Shown in pieces: positions 53,092 to 64,000 of a stretch of DNA of 64,000 nt. The notes beneath the pieces were generated by a model. The model saw only the letters and a program-made list of their open reading frames with translations, was not told the origin of the DNA and made no database searches. Each line of letters begins with the position of its first letter. Position 1 is the first letter of the stretch. Origin of the DNA: Variovorax beijingensis (GTDB lineage: Bacteria; Pseudomonadota; Gammaproteobacteria; Burkholderiales; Burkholderiaceae_C). Made by a program: the position numbers and the translations under genes. The stretch lies in contig NZ_RXFQ01000006.1 in the NCBI RefSeq assembly GCF_003951285.1, positions 310,001 to 374,000 of the forward strand, written 5' to 3'.

Positions 53092-53885
53092 AGCGCACGG
53101 CCTTTCCTGCGCTCCTGCTGGCGCTCGCGGCGGCACTGCCGCTGCAGGCGCAGGCCGGCCGCTCCTGCGAACAGGCCAGGCCAGCCGCCGAATTGATCGT
53201 CAAGGGCATGCAGCTGGCCGAGCGCACCTCGCAGCAGCTCGATGCCAGCGGCGCGCGCGTCGTGCTGCTGGCGCGCGCCGGGCAGGACCTGGGCAAGTAC
53301 GGCCTGCGCTATTCGCACCTGGGCATCGCCTACAAGACCGACGAGGGTCCATGGCGCGTGGTGCACAAGCTCAACCAGTGCGGCACCGCCGTGGCCGCGG
53401 TCTACCGGCAGGGGCTCGGCGAGTTCTTCCTCGACGACCTGTGGCGCTACGAGGCCGCCTGGGTGGTGCCCACGCCCGCCGTGCAAACGCAGCTGCTGGC
53501 CGCGCTCCATGAGCCGCCCGCGCGCATCGTGCGGCTGAACATCTCGTCCTACAGCATCGTGAGCTACGCCTGGGGGCAGAAGTACCAGCAGTCGAACCAG
53601 TGGGCGGTCGAGACGCTGGCCGCGGCCATGGAGCCCGCCACCATCGGCAGCCGCACGCAGGCGCAGGCGTGGATGCAGTTCAAGGGCTACGAACCGACCG
53701 CATTGCGGCTCGGCCCGCTCACGCGGCTGGGCGGCCGCGTGGGCTCGGCCAACGTGGCTTTCGACGACCATCCGAACGAGAAGCGGTTCTCGGACCGCAT
53801 CGAGACGGTGACGGTCGACTCGGTGTTCGCATGGATGCCGCGCGCGGGGCTCGGCGCGGCGCCGGTGGCGTTCAAGCTGCAGTAA
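53088..53885 (+). CDS. DUF2145 family exported protein
   Basis: A 265-residue protein with a signal peptide ending near residue 23 (LQAQAG). It fits DUF2145. SHLGIAYKTDEGPWRVVHKLN with His77, then AAVYRQGLGEFFLDDLWRYE, looks like the first half of a circularly permuted papain/NlpC-P60 fold. The place where that fold puts its Cys appears to hold QQSNQW (residues 167-172) instead, so activity is doubtful or uses another residue. The start is GTG 53088, overlapping the previous gene. It probably acts in the periplasm. Confidence 0.82.
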   Translation: MKRTAFPALLLALAAALPLQAQAGRSCEQARPAAELIVKGMQLAERTSQQLDASGARVVLLARAGQDLGKYGLRYSHLGIAYKTDEGPWRVVHKLNQCGTAVAAVYRQGLGEFFLDDLWRYEAAWVVPTPAVQTQLLAALHEPPARIVRLNISSYSIVSYAWGQKYQQSNQWAVETLAAAMEPATIGSRTQAQAWMQFKGYEPTALRLGPLTRLGGRVGSANVAFDDHPNEKRFSDRIETVTVDSVFAWMPRAGLGAAPVAFKLQ

Positions 53886-53913
53886 GAAATCTCTCTCTCA
53901 CCGAAAGAATGAA

Positions 53914-55035
53914 ATGAGCAAGTCATTGCGTCTGTCCGAAAAATGGTTTCGTCGCGGGCTCTGGCTCGTGGCGCTGGCGTTCGCGAGCTTCCTGATCGGA
54001 CTCGGCGGCGCCATCGTGGACGACCTGCCGCAGGTCGAGCGGGCGCTCGAGCTCGACGACTTCATCGACCGCCCCGCGGCCGAGCCGCTGCGCAGCACCA
54101 TCAAGGCGTCGGAGGCCGCCGAGCTGCAGGCGACACGGGAGCTGGAGCAGGTCCGCCTGCAGCAGAGCGCTGCGCGGCAGGCCAGCGCCAACGCCCGAGA
54201 GACCTTCGGCAACTGGATCGCCACGCGGCGCGCCACCGCGCAGCCCGACCAGGACACGGAGCTGATCGCACGCACCAAGGCGCTCGATGCCTTCAAGCAG
54301 AAGGAAGACGAGGTCCAGCGCCTGGTGAATGCGCAGCAGCAGGTCGTGCTCGACGCGCGCCACGCCGAGCAGCGCGCCCGCGAAGCGCTGTCGCTGCTGG
54401 AGCGCGATGCGCGGGAAAAACTCGACGCCGAGTACCGCCGCGTCGAACTGCGCGTGTTCGCCTACCGCCTTGCGCTCACGCTGCCGCTGCTGGTCGTGGC
54501 GGGCTGGCTGTTCGCAAAGAAGCGCAAGAGCACCTACTGGCCCTTCGTCTGGGGTTTCATCTTCTTCGCGTTGTTCGCCTTCTTCGTCGAACTGGTGCCC
54601 TACCTGCCGAGCTACGGCGGCTATGTGCGCTACGTGGTGGGCATTCTGGTCACGGTGCTCGTCGGGCGCTATGCGATCGTGGCGCTCAACGCCTACCTCG
54701 CGCGCCAGAAGCTCGCCGAGCAGCAGCCCGACCAGGTCCGGCGCGAGGAACTCAGCTACGACGTCGCGCTCGCGCGGCTCGGCAAGGGCGTGTGTCCCGG
54801 CTGCGAACGCCCGGTGGACCTGAAGAACGACGAGATCGACTTCTGCCCGCACTGCGGCATCGGCCTGTTCGACCACTGCGGCCAGTGCGAGACGCGCAAG
54901 AGCGCGTTCTCGAAGTTCTGCCATGCCTGCGGTACCTCCGCGCTGCCACGCGTGCCGCAGGCAGCGGCCGGTGGATCGGCGCCCGGGTCTGTGGATTCGT
55001 TCACGCCCGGCGGGCCGCTGAAGCCGGCCGTGTAG
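53914..55035 (+). CDS. Membrane protein with coiled coil and C-terminal double zinc ribbon
   Basis: A 373-residue protein. One helix near residues 15-35 is followed by a charged, Gln/Ala/Glu-rich coiled coil (about 55-175). Then come three more helices (about 185-265) and a cytoplasmic tail with four Cys pairs, CPGC, CPHC, CGQC and CHAC, at about residues 295-345. These pairs form a double zinc ribbon. The last 30 residues are low complexity. The layout suggests an envelope-spanning scaffold or sensor. I know no name for it. It follows the DUF2145 gene by 28 bases. Confidence 0.8.
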   Translation: MSKSLRLSEKWFRRGLWLVALAFASFLIGLGGAIVDDLPQVERALELDDFIDRPAAEPLRSTIKASEAAELQATRELEQVRLQQSAARQASANARETFGNWIATRRATAQPDQDTELIARTKALDAFKQKEDEVQRLVNAQQQVVLDARHAEQRAREALSLLERDAREKLDAEYRRVELRVFAYRLALTLPLLVVAGWLFAKKRKSTYWPFVWGFIFFALFAFFVELVPYLPSYGGYVRYVVGILVTVLVGRYAIVALNAYLARQKLAEQQPDQVRREELSYDVALARLGKGVCPGCERPVDLKNDEIDFCPHCGIGLFDHCGQCETRKSAFSKFCHACGTSALPRVPQAAAGGSAPGSVDSFTPGGPLKPAV

Positions 55036-55129
55036 CGGCGCCGCCGCATGCGCGTGCTACAACCGCCGGCTGCGGCACGCACGCTGCCGCGGTTTTCAGT
55101 CAGCCATCAACCTCGACGGAGCAAAAAGC

Positions 55130-55510
55130 ATGAGCATTTTCGGCAGCATCCTTTCCAAGATCTTTCCTTCCGCGAACGCCGCCCCCGCACCTGCTGCTCC
55201 GGCAGCCCCGGCGCCCGCAGGCGCACCCGCCGCCGCGGCACCGCCGCCCGCCATCACGGTGGTGGACGTCGAGGCCCTGCTCGACGGCATGCCCGGTGCG
55301 AGCAGCCTGAACTGGCGCACGTCGATCGTCGACCTGATGAAGCTGCTCGGCCTGGACAGCAGCCTCGACGCACGCAAGCAGCTCGCCGCCGAACTGAGCT
55401 ACGGCGCCGACACCAGCGACAGCGCCAAGATGAACATCTGGCTGCATCGCCAGGTCATGACCAAGCTGGCCGCCAACGGCGGCAAGGTGCCGGCGGAACT
55501 GCGCGACTGA
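55130..55510 (+). CDS. DUF3597 family protein
   Basis: A 126-residue soluble protein. The first 15 residues form MSIFGSILSKIF, then an Ala/Pro linker to about residue 40, then a compact helical domain with VVDVEALLDGMPGASSLNWRTSIVDLMKLLGLDSSLDARKQLA. It matches DUF3597, some members of which have a solved helical structure but no function. It is the last plus-strand gene before the palindromic terminator. Confidence 0.85.
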   Translation: MSIFGSILSKIFPSANAAPAPAAPAAPAPAGAPAAAAPPPAITVVDVEALLDGMPGASSLNWRTSIVDLMKLLGLDSSLDARKQLAAELSYGADTSDSAKMNIWLHRQVMTKLAANGGKVPAELRD

Positions 55511-55525
55511 TCTGCGCGCAATGCA

Positions 55526-55563
55526 CAAAGCAAAAAGCCCGGCATGCCGGGCTTTTTGCTTTG
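55526..55563. terminator. Perfect 38-bp palindromic bidirectional terminator
   Basis: The sequence is fully self-complementary around the centre between 55544 and 55545. It has a GC core (GCCCGGCATGCCGGGC) and A5/T5 flanks on each side. It can end both the DUF3597 transcript and the converging SDR transcript. Confidence 0.95.
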
Positions 55564-55580
55564 AAGGGCGACAAGAGGCT

Positions 55581-56363
55581 TCAGGTCCAGCCGGCATCCA
55601 CCACGTAGTCCTGCGCGGTGCACATGCGTGAATCGTCGGCCGCCAGGAACAGCGCCATCGCGGCGATGTCCTGCGCCATCACGCGCCCCGGCAGGCATTG
55701 CGCCGCATCGATCTCCGCGGCCGACTCGGGCTTGACCCACAGCCTGACCTGCCGCTCGGTCATCACCCAGCCCGGCACGATCGAATTGACGCGGATGTTC
55801 TCTTTGCCCAGGTCGCGCGCCAGCGAGCGCGTGAGGCCGCGCGCGGCCGCCTTGCAGGCCTGGTAGACCGGGTAGCCCCGGCCCTTGATCATCCAGCTGA
55901 TCGAGCCGAAGTTGATGATCGAGCCGCCGCCCAGCGCGCGCATGTCGTCGGCTACGGCCTGCGCGGCAAAGAACTGGTGCTTGAAGTTGACGGCCACGAG
56001 GCGGTCGAAGTCCTCGCTGGTGACGTCGGCCATCTCGTGGCGCCGGTCGTTGGCGGCATTGTTGAGCAGCACGCCGATCGGGCCGAATTGCGCGCGTACC
56101 GCGGCGATGGTGGCTGCGAGCGCCGCCATGTCGGTCACGTCGCATTCGCGGAACAGCGCGGGCGTGCCGCCCTGCAGCTGCGCCGCGAGCGCGGTGCCGG
56201 CGGCCGTATCGAGGTCGCAGAAGCCGACCTTCGCGCCCTGCGCATGGAAGGCCCGCACCAGCGCCTCGCCGATGCCGCTGGCGCCGCCGGAGATGAAGAC
56301 GGTGCGGCCGGCCAGCGAGGGATAGCGGGCGGTGTAGGGCGAAAGTGGTGATGCGTCGGTCAT
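55581..56363 (-). CDS. Short-chain dehydrogenase/reductase
   Basis: A 260-residue classical SDR. The cofactor motif FISGGASGIGEALV lies near residue 24, NNAAND near 97, and the active-site Ser and YxxxK (YQACK) near 145-168. NAD preference is suggested by the Asp (DLDT) after the second strand. The substrate is unknown; family members include gluconate, xylose and hydroxy-acid dehydrogenases. It stands alone on the minus strand. Confidence 0.92.
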   Translation of the reverse strand: MTDASPLSPYTARYPSLAGRTVFISGGASGIGEALVRAFHAQGAKVGFCDLDTAAGTALAAQLQGGTPALFRECDVTDMAALAATIAAVRAQFGPIGVLLNNAANDRRHEMADVTSEDFDRLVAVNFKHQFFAAQAVADDMRALGGGSIINFGSISWMIKGRGYPVYQACKAAARGLTRSLARDLGKENIRVNSIVPGWVMTERQVRLWVKPESAAEIDAAQCLPGRVMAQDIAAMALFLAADDSRMCTAQDYVVDAGWT

Positions 56364-56500
56364 GTGAATGCAGCAACGGCGATGGACACGGGCGGCAAGC
56401 GTACCGGATGGGCGTGCCCCTGCCGGGCGAGGGGCCGCCGGCAGGCGTATGGCTTACGGCGAATGGCCGGCGCGGGCGCGCGTGGCTACGCTCCTTCTCC

Positions 56501-56869
56501 ATGACGACGAACACGCTTCCCCGCCGCACCCTCCTTGGGGTCGCGCTTCTTCCCGCCGCTCTGGCGGTGCGCTCCGTGCGCGCCCAGGCGGCGGCCTCCA
56601 TGCAGCTCTTCAAGGTGGTCTCGCCGCGCGACGAGGTGATCGTGGGCGCCGATGCGGCGCAGCTGGGCCCGGGCTCCAACCCGGCCGTGGAACGGCTGGC
56701 CGCTCAGCTCGCGGCCAAGGGCCAGCTCACGCTGTGGCAGTACGCCTCGCACAAGGACGCGAGCGGCGCGCTGGTGCAGGCGCCGCTCAGGCAGATCGTG
56801 GTCTTCAGGAACGAACTGCTGCGCATCGAGCCCCATGCCACGCCACTCGCGATCCAGCCGCCGAAGTAG
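56501..56869 (+). CDS. Small exported protein of unknown function
   Basis: A 122-residue protein with an N-terminal export signal, MTTNTLPRRTLLGVALLPAAL, ending VRAQA. The twin arginines and the following LLG suggest Tat or Sec export. The mature part is about 90 residues, probably a mixed alpha/beta domain, with LFKVVSPRDEVIVGADAAQL. No family is recognised. The start is ATG 56501; the longer upstream frame is not signal-like. It converges on tgt with 13 bases between them. Confidence 0.72.
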   Translation: MTTNTLPRRTLLGVALLPAALAVRSVRAQAAASMQLFKVVSPRDEVIVGADAAQLGPGSNPAVERLAAQLAAKGQLTLWQYASHKDASGALVQAPLRQIVVFRNELLRIEPHATPLAIQPPK

Positions 56870-56882
56870 CTTGCCCTGCGCG

Positions 56883-60366
<3,484 letters not shown>

Positions 60367-60448
60367 GGTGCTTGAGGGCCGGACGGGCCCGTGCCAAGGA
60401 GGCATGGAAGATGAGTGGGACGTGGCCGGAGCCGGGCAGAATTGTCCC

Positions 60449-62578
60449 ATGCCCGCTTCCGCGAAGTCCGTGCCGCCCGAAAAGACCACAAGCCCGCCCG
60501 CTGCCGCCCCGGCCGCGCCCGGGGCCGGGCTGAGCGCCGTGCAGCGCGCGCTGCGCAAGCTCGGCCTGGTGCGCGACATCGACTTCGCGCTCTACCTGCC
60601 GATGCGCTACGAAGACGAGACGCGCATCGTGCGCCTGGCCGACACGCGCGACGGCGACATGGCCCAGGTCGAGGGCGTGGTGACCGAATGCGAGGTGGTG
60701 TTCCGCCCGCGCCGGCAGCTGATCGCCACCATCGACGACGGCAGCGACACCTGCCAGCTGCGCTTCTTCAACTTCTATCCCTCGCAGCAGAAGCAGCTGG
60801 CCGCCGGCGCGCGTGTGCGCGTGCGGGGCGAGATGCGCGGCGGCTTCGTCGGGCGGCAGATGATGCATCCCGCCGTCAAGGCGGCCGGCACGGCGTTGCC
60901 GCAGGCGCTGACGCCGGTCTACTCGACCATTGCGGGCCTCCCGCAGCCGGTGCTCCGGCGCGAGGTGCGCTCGGGCCTGGCGCGTGCGGTGCTCGACGAG
61001 ACGATTCCCGTGCAGATCGGATGGCGCGGCGCCTGGGACCTGCGCAGTTCGCTGACCTTCCTGCACTACCCGACGCCCGACGTGGCCATGGCCACGCTCG
61101 AAGACCACAGCCATCCGGCATGGCAGCGCATCAAGGCGGAAGAGCTGCTGGCGCAGCAGCTCTCGCAATTGCAGGCGCGGCTGGAGCGCGCGGCGCAGCG
61201 GGCACCGATGCTGCCTTCCTCGGCCGAGCCGCAGGCGAGCTCGCTGCATGCGCAGTTGCTCGCGGTGCTGCCCTTCGGCCTGACCGGCGCGCAGCAGCGC
61301 GTGGGCGAGGAGATCACGCGCGACCTCGGCCGCGAGATCCCGATGCACCGCCTGCTGCAGGGCGATGTGGGCTCGGGCAAGACGGTGGTGGCGGCGCTCG
61401 CGGCGGCGCGCTGCATCGACGCGGGCTTTCAGTGCGCGCTGATGGCGCCGACCGAAATCCTCGCGGCCCAGCACTTCGGCAAGCTGGTCGGCTGGCTCGA
61501 TCCGCTCCTGGCCGAGCGCGGCCTGCGCGTGGCCTGGCTCACCGGCAGCCAGAAGAAGAAGGAGCGCGACGCGATGTCGGCCGCGGTCGAGAGCGGCGAG
61601 GCGGCCCTGGTCATCGGCACCCACGCGGTCATCTCGGAGAAGGTGCGCTTCAAGAACCTCGCATTGGCGATCATCGACGAGCAGCACCGCTTCGGCGTGG
61701 CGCAGCGCCTGGCGCTGCGCGGCAAGGCCGTGGGCCATCTCGAGCCGCACCTGTTGATGATGAGCGCCACCCCGATCCCGCGCACGCTGGCGATGAGCTA
61801 CTACGCCGACCTGGACGTTTCCACGCTCGACGAGCTGCCGCCGGGCCGCACGCCCATCGTCACCAAGCTGGTGGCCGACCACCGGCGCGACGAGGTGATC
61901 GACCGCATCCAGGCGCAGATCGCCCAGGGCCGGCAGGTCTACTGGGTCTGCCCGCTGATCGAGGAGAGCGAGGCGGTCGACCTGCGCAACGCCACCGAGA
62001 CGCGCGACGAGCTCGCCGATGCGCTCGGCGCGGCCGTCAACGTCGGGCTGCTGCATTCGCGCATGCCCACGGCCGAGAAGCAGGCGGTGATGGCGGCCTT
62101 CACGGCCAACGAGATCCAGGTGCTGGTGAGCACCACGGTGATCGAGGTGGGCGTGGACGTGCCGAACGCCTCGCTGATGGTGATCGAGCATGCCGAGCGC
62201 TTCGGGCTCTCGCAGCTGCACCAGCTGCGCGGCCGCGTGGGCCGCGGCGCCGCGGCTTCGGCCTGCGTGCTGCTCTACGCGCCGGGCGACAGCGGCCGCG
62301 TCGGCGAAGCGGCCCGCGCCCGGCTCAAGGCCATGGCCGAAACCGGCGACGGCTTCGAGATTGCGCGGCGCGACCTCGAGATCCGCGGCCCGGGCGAATT
62401 CCTGGGCGCGCGCCAGTCGGGCGCGCCGCTGCTGCGCTTTGCCGACCTCAGCACCGACACGATGCTGCTCGACTGGGCGCGCGAACTCGCGCCGCTGATG
62501 CTCGACAAGCACCCCGAGCTGGCCCAGCGCCACATCGACCGCTGGCTCGGCACCAAGGCGGAGTACCTGAAAGCCTGA
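60449..62578 (+). CDS. recG: ATP-dependent DNA helicase RecG
   Basis: A 709-residue helicase that remodels stalled forks and branched DNA. A 25-residue Ala/Pro start is followed by the wedge OB domain (about 60-160). The helicase part starts near residue 270 with Walker [12 protein letters not shown] near 308, then [17 protein letters not shown] and the late [12 protein letters not shown]. The length is normal. The start is ATG 60449. It converges on the LysE-type gene. Confidence 0.97.
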   Translation: MPASAKSVPPEKTTSPPAAAPAAPGAGLSAVQRALRKLGLVRDIDFALYLPMRYEDETRIVRLADTRDGDMAQVEGVVTECEVVFRPRRQLIATIDDGSDTCQLRFFNFYPSQQKQLAAGARVRVRGEMRGGFVGRQMMHPAVKAAGTALPQALTPVYSTIAGLPQPVLRREVRSGLARAVLDETIPVQIGWRGAWDLRSSLTFLHYPTPDVAMATLEDHSHPAWQRIKAEELLAQQLSQLQARLERAAQRAPMLPSSAEPQASSLHAQLLAVLPFGLTGAQQRVGEEITRDLGREIPMHRLLQGDVGSGKTVVAALAAARCIDAGFQCALMAPTEILAAQHFGKLVGWLDPLLAERGLRVAWLTGSQKKKERDAMSAAVESGEAALVIGTHAVISEKVRFKNLALAIIDEQHRFGVAQRLALRGKAVGHLEPHLLMMSATPIPRTLAMSYYADLDVSTLDELPPGRTPIVTKLVADHRRDEVIDRIQAQIAQGRQVYWVCPLIEESEAVDLRNATETRDELADALGAAVNVGLLHSRMPTAEKQAVMAAFTANEIQVLVSTTVIEVGVDVPNASLMVIEHAERFGLSQLHQLRGRVGRGAAASACVLLYAPGDSGRVGEAARARLKAMAETGDGFEIARRDLEIRGPGEFLGARQSGAPLLRFADLSTDTMLLDWARELAPLMLDKHPELAQRHIDRWLGTKAEYLKA

Positions 62579-62588
62579 ACGCGCTTCC

Positions 62589-63221
62589 TCAGGCGGCGGG
62601 GCGGCGCGTGAAGGCCAGCAGCAGCCCGAAGCCGACCATCATGCTGCCGCTCACCTTGTTGAACCAGCGCATCGCGCGGCTGCCGCTGGCGAGCCGGCGC
62701 ATGCGGGCGCCGAGCATCGCGTAGAGCGCGATCGCGACCACTTCGAGCAGCAGGAAGGTGGTGCCCAGCAGCAGGTAGCTGGTGGCATAGGCCCCCGGCA
62801 CCACGAACTGCGGAAAGAAGGCCGTGAACACCAGGATCGCCTTGGGATTGCCCGCCGCCACGGTGAACTCCTGGCGCACCAGCGCACGCATCGAGGGTGG
62901 CGCTGCCGCGTCCGATGCCTGCGCTTCGGCCGCCGGCGCCGGGGCGCGCAGCAGGCGGATGCCGATCCACACAAGGTAGGCGGCGCCGATGTACTTGATG
63001 ACGTCGAAGGCCAGCTCCGACGCGACCAGCACCGCGCCCATGCCCAGGCCCGCGATGGCGATCATGATGGCGAAGGCCGCGAGGCGCCCGCCGGCCGCGA
63101 TGACCGCCGGCGAAACGCCGTGGCGCGCGCCGTTGGTGACCGACAGCAGATTGTTGGGGCCGAAGGCCATGTTGATGGCGAAGCAGGCCGGCAGGAACAG
63201 CAGATAGGTGGACAAGGTCAT
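62589..63221 (-). CDS. LysE-family exporter
   Basis: A 210-residue inner-membrane exporter with six hydrophobic helices. GPNNLLSVTNGARHG near residue 22 and GNPKAILVFTAFFPQFV near 118 are the RhtB/LysE signatures. Such proteins export amino acids or homoserine lactones. The ligand is unknown. A polar loop with AEAQASDAAAPP separates helices 3 and 4. It is divergent from oxyR with 92 bases between them. Confidence 0.93.
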   Translation of the reverse strand: MTLSTYLLFLPACFAINMAFGPNNLLSVTNGARHGVSPAVIAAGGRLAAFAIMIAIAGLGMGAVLVASELAFDVIKYIGAAYLVWIGIRLLRAPAPAAEAQASDAAAPPSMRALVRQEFTVAAGNPKAILVFTAFFPQFVVPGAYATSYLLLGTTFLLLEVVAIALYAMLGARMRRLASGSRAMRWFNKVSGSMMVGFGLLLAFTRRPAA

Positions 63222-63313
63222 GGCTGCACCGGTGTCGATGGGGCCACCATTATCTGCAGGCCGACCCCAGACAATGTCCGGTCACGGTCGCTTGCGCATA
63301 ATTGACGCAAGCT
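63222..63313. promoter_or_regulatory. Divergent gap between LysE-type gene and oxyR
   Basis: The 92-base region holds an ATAATTGACGCAAGCTATG end that could include the oxyR -10 (ATAAT) and start. No clear OxyR box (ATAG-N7-CTAT repeats) is seen, but OxyR often controls its own promoter. The call rests mainly on position. Confidence 0.3.
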
Positions 63314-64000
63314 ATGACTCTCACCGAACTCAAATACATCGTCGCAGTGGCCCGTGAACGGCACTTCGGCAAGGCAGCCGAGGCCTGCTACGTCTCCCAA
63401 CCCACTCTCTCGGTGGCCATCAAGAAGCTCGAGGACGAACTCGAGGTCAAGCTCTTCGAGCGCAGCGCGGGCGAAGTCACCGTCACGCCGCTCGGCGAGC
63501 AGATCGTCCAGCAGGCGCAGAGCGTGCTCGACCAGGCCGCCAGCATCAAGGAAATCGCCAAGCGCGGAAAGGATCCGCTGGCGGGCCCGCTGAACCTCGG
63601 CGTGATCTACACCATCGGCCCGTACCTGCTGCCCGACCTGGTGCGCCAGGTGATTGCGCGTACGCCGCAGATGCCCCTGGTGCTGCAGGAGAACTTCACC
63701 GCCAAGCTGCTCGAGATGCTGCGTGCCGGCGAGATCGACTGCGCGATCATGGCCGAGCCCTTCCCCGACACCGGCCTGGCCATGGCGCCGCTCTACGACG
63801 AGCCCTTCATGGCGGCGCTGCCCGTGAAGCACAAGTTCGCCGACCGCGAGTCGATCACTTCGGAAGAGCTGCAGAACGAAACCATGCTGCTGCTGGGCAC
63901 CGGCCATTGCTTTCGCGACCACGTGCTCGAGGTGTGCCCCGAGTTCGCGCGCTTCTCGAGCAACGCCGAGGGCATCCGCAAGAGCTTCGAGGGCTCGTCG
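63314..64000 (+). CDS. oxyR: OxyR-type LysR regulator of peroxide stress (3' end outside window)
   Basis: The first 229 residues of a LysR-family protein. The winged HTH is at about 15-45 (HFGKAAEACYVSQPTLSVAI). The redox cysteines of OxyR are at the exact positions of the E. coli protein: Cys199 in GTGHCFRD and Cys208 in VLEVCP. This pair forms a disulfide on contact with hydrogen peroxide and switches the protein on. The open frame runs to the window end. It is near recG, a common neighbour in betaproteobacteria. Confidence 0.95.
   Translation, partial: MTLTELKYIVAVARERHFGKAAEACYVSQPTLSVAIKKLEDELEVKLFERSAGEVTVTPLGEQIVQQAQSVLDQAASIKEIAKRGKDPLAGPLNLGVIYTIGPYLLPDLVRQVIARTPQMPLVLQENFTAKLLEMLRAGEIDCAIMAEPFPDTGLAMAPLYDEPFMAALPVKHKFADRESITSEELQNETMLLLGTGHCFRDHVLEVCPEFARFSSNAEGIRKSFEGSS

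Noticed and set aside
62573..62594. GCCTGA/TCAGGC dyad between recG and the LysE-type gene
   Set aside because: It is formed by the two stop-codon regions, has a 10-base loop and no T-run, so a terminator call is not supported.
63314..64000. Reading the last gene as CysB or a general LysR
   Set aside because: Cys199 and Cys208 are at the exact OxyR positions with the right spacing.

Overview
The window is a gene-dense, high-GC segment of a betaproteobacterial chromosome. Gene content and order fit Burkholderiales, family Comamonadaceae, and most resemble Variovorax: yajC-secD-secF, smg-dprA, def-fmt, pgk-pyk-fba-purC-purE-purK, tsaB-rimI, queA/tgt beside recG, an oxyR gene, and an acdS-acdR pair. 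The genus is inferred from content and remembered synteny, not from a search. I see no rRNA, tRNA, transposase, integrase, prophage or CRISPR array. No stretch longer than 300 bases lacks a gene. The longest gap is the 272 bases before yajC.

Layout. 1-2186: the end of a heme-copper cytochrome c oxidase operon (subunit I C-terminus, two subunit III-like proteins, a subunit IV-like protein). 2203-5408: an MFS exporter, then an amino-acid ABC permease and binding protein with no ATPase gene nearby. 5484-9749: an Lrp/AsnC regulator divergent from a 1202-residue fused indolepyruvate:ferredoxin oxidoreductase. 9750-13309: the Sec accessory operon yajC-secD-secF. 13450-22034: a DUF1631 protein; smg-dprA-LysM on the minus strand; def, a BamE-like lipoprotein, fmt, azlC and azlD on the plus strand, tightly overlapped. 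22055-28567: a catabolic-looking minus-strand cluster (VOC protein, alpha/beta hydrolase, FAD monooxygenase, DUF2783, metallo-beta-lactamase-fold protein, Bug binding protein) divergent from a LysR regulator, with a strong palindrome between them.

28662-39558: central metabolism and purine synthesis. pgk, pyk, fba, purC, purE, purK and tsaC/sua5 run on the plus strand. Within this run lie acdS-acdR (ACC deaminase and its Lrp-type regulator), a META lipoprotein and a CnoX-like thioredoxin. 39574-43327: a secreted lipase-like lipoprotein, DacB/PBP4 and a Nudix hydrolase. 43407-48140: a DeoR-type regulator, an EamA transporter, then tsaB-rimI-UDG-like and pyrF.

48252-55510: the least understood part. 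An HTH regulator is divergent from a CREST-family (ceramidase-like) membrane hydrolase, which is followed closely by an LplT-PlsC fusion. Then come a YiaAB membrane protein, a small secreted protein, a DUF2145 protein, a membrane zinc-ribbon protein and a DUF3597 protein. The first three genes could form a lipid hydrolysis, transport and reacylation module. 55526-64000: a shared palindromic terminator, an SDR, a small secreted protein, a queA / PQQ-type sugar dehydrogenase / tgt set joined by ATGA overlaps, recG, a LysE exporter, and oxyR cut by the window end.

The best candidates for new biology are the CREST hydrolase plus LplT-PlsC pair with its regulator, the DUF2145 envelope cluster, the LysR-controlled catabolic cluster of unknown substrate, and the dehydrogenase coupled between the two queuosine genes.
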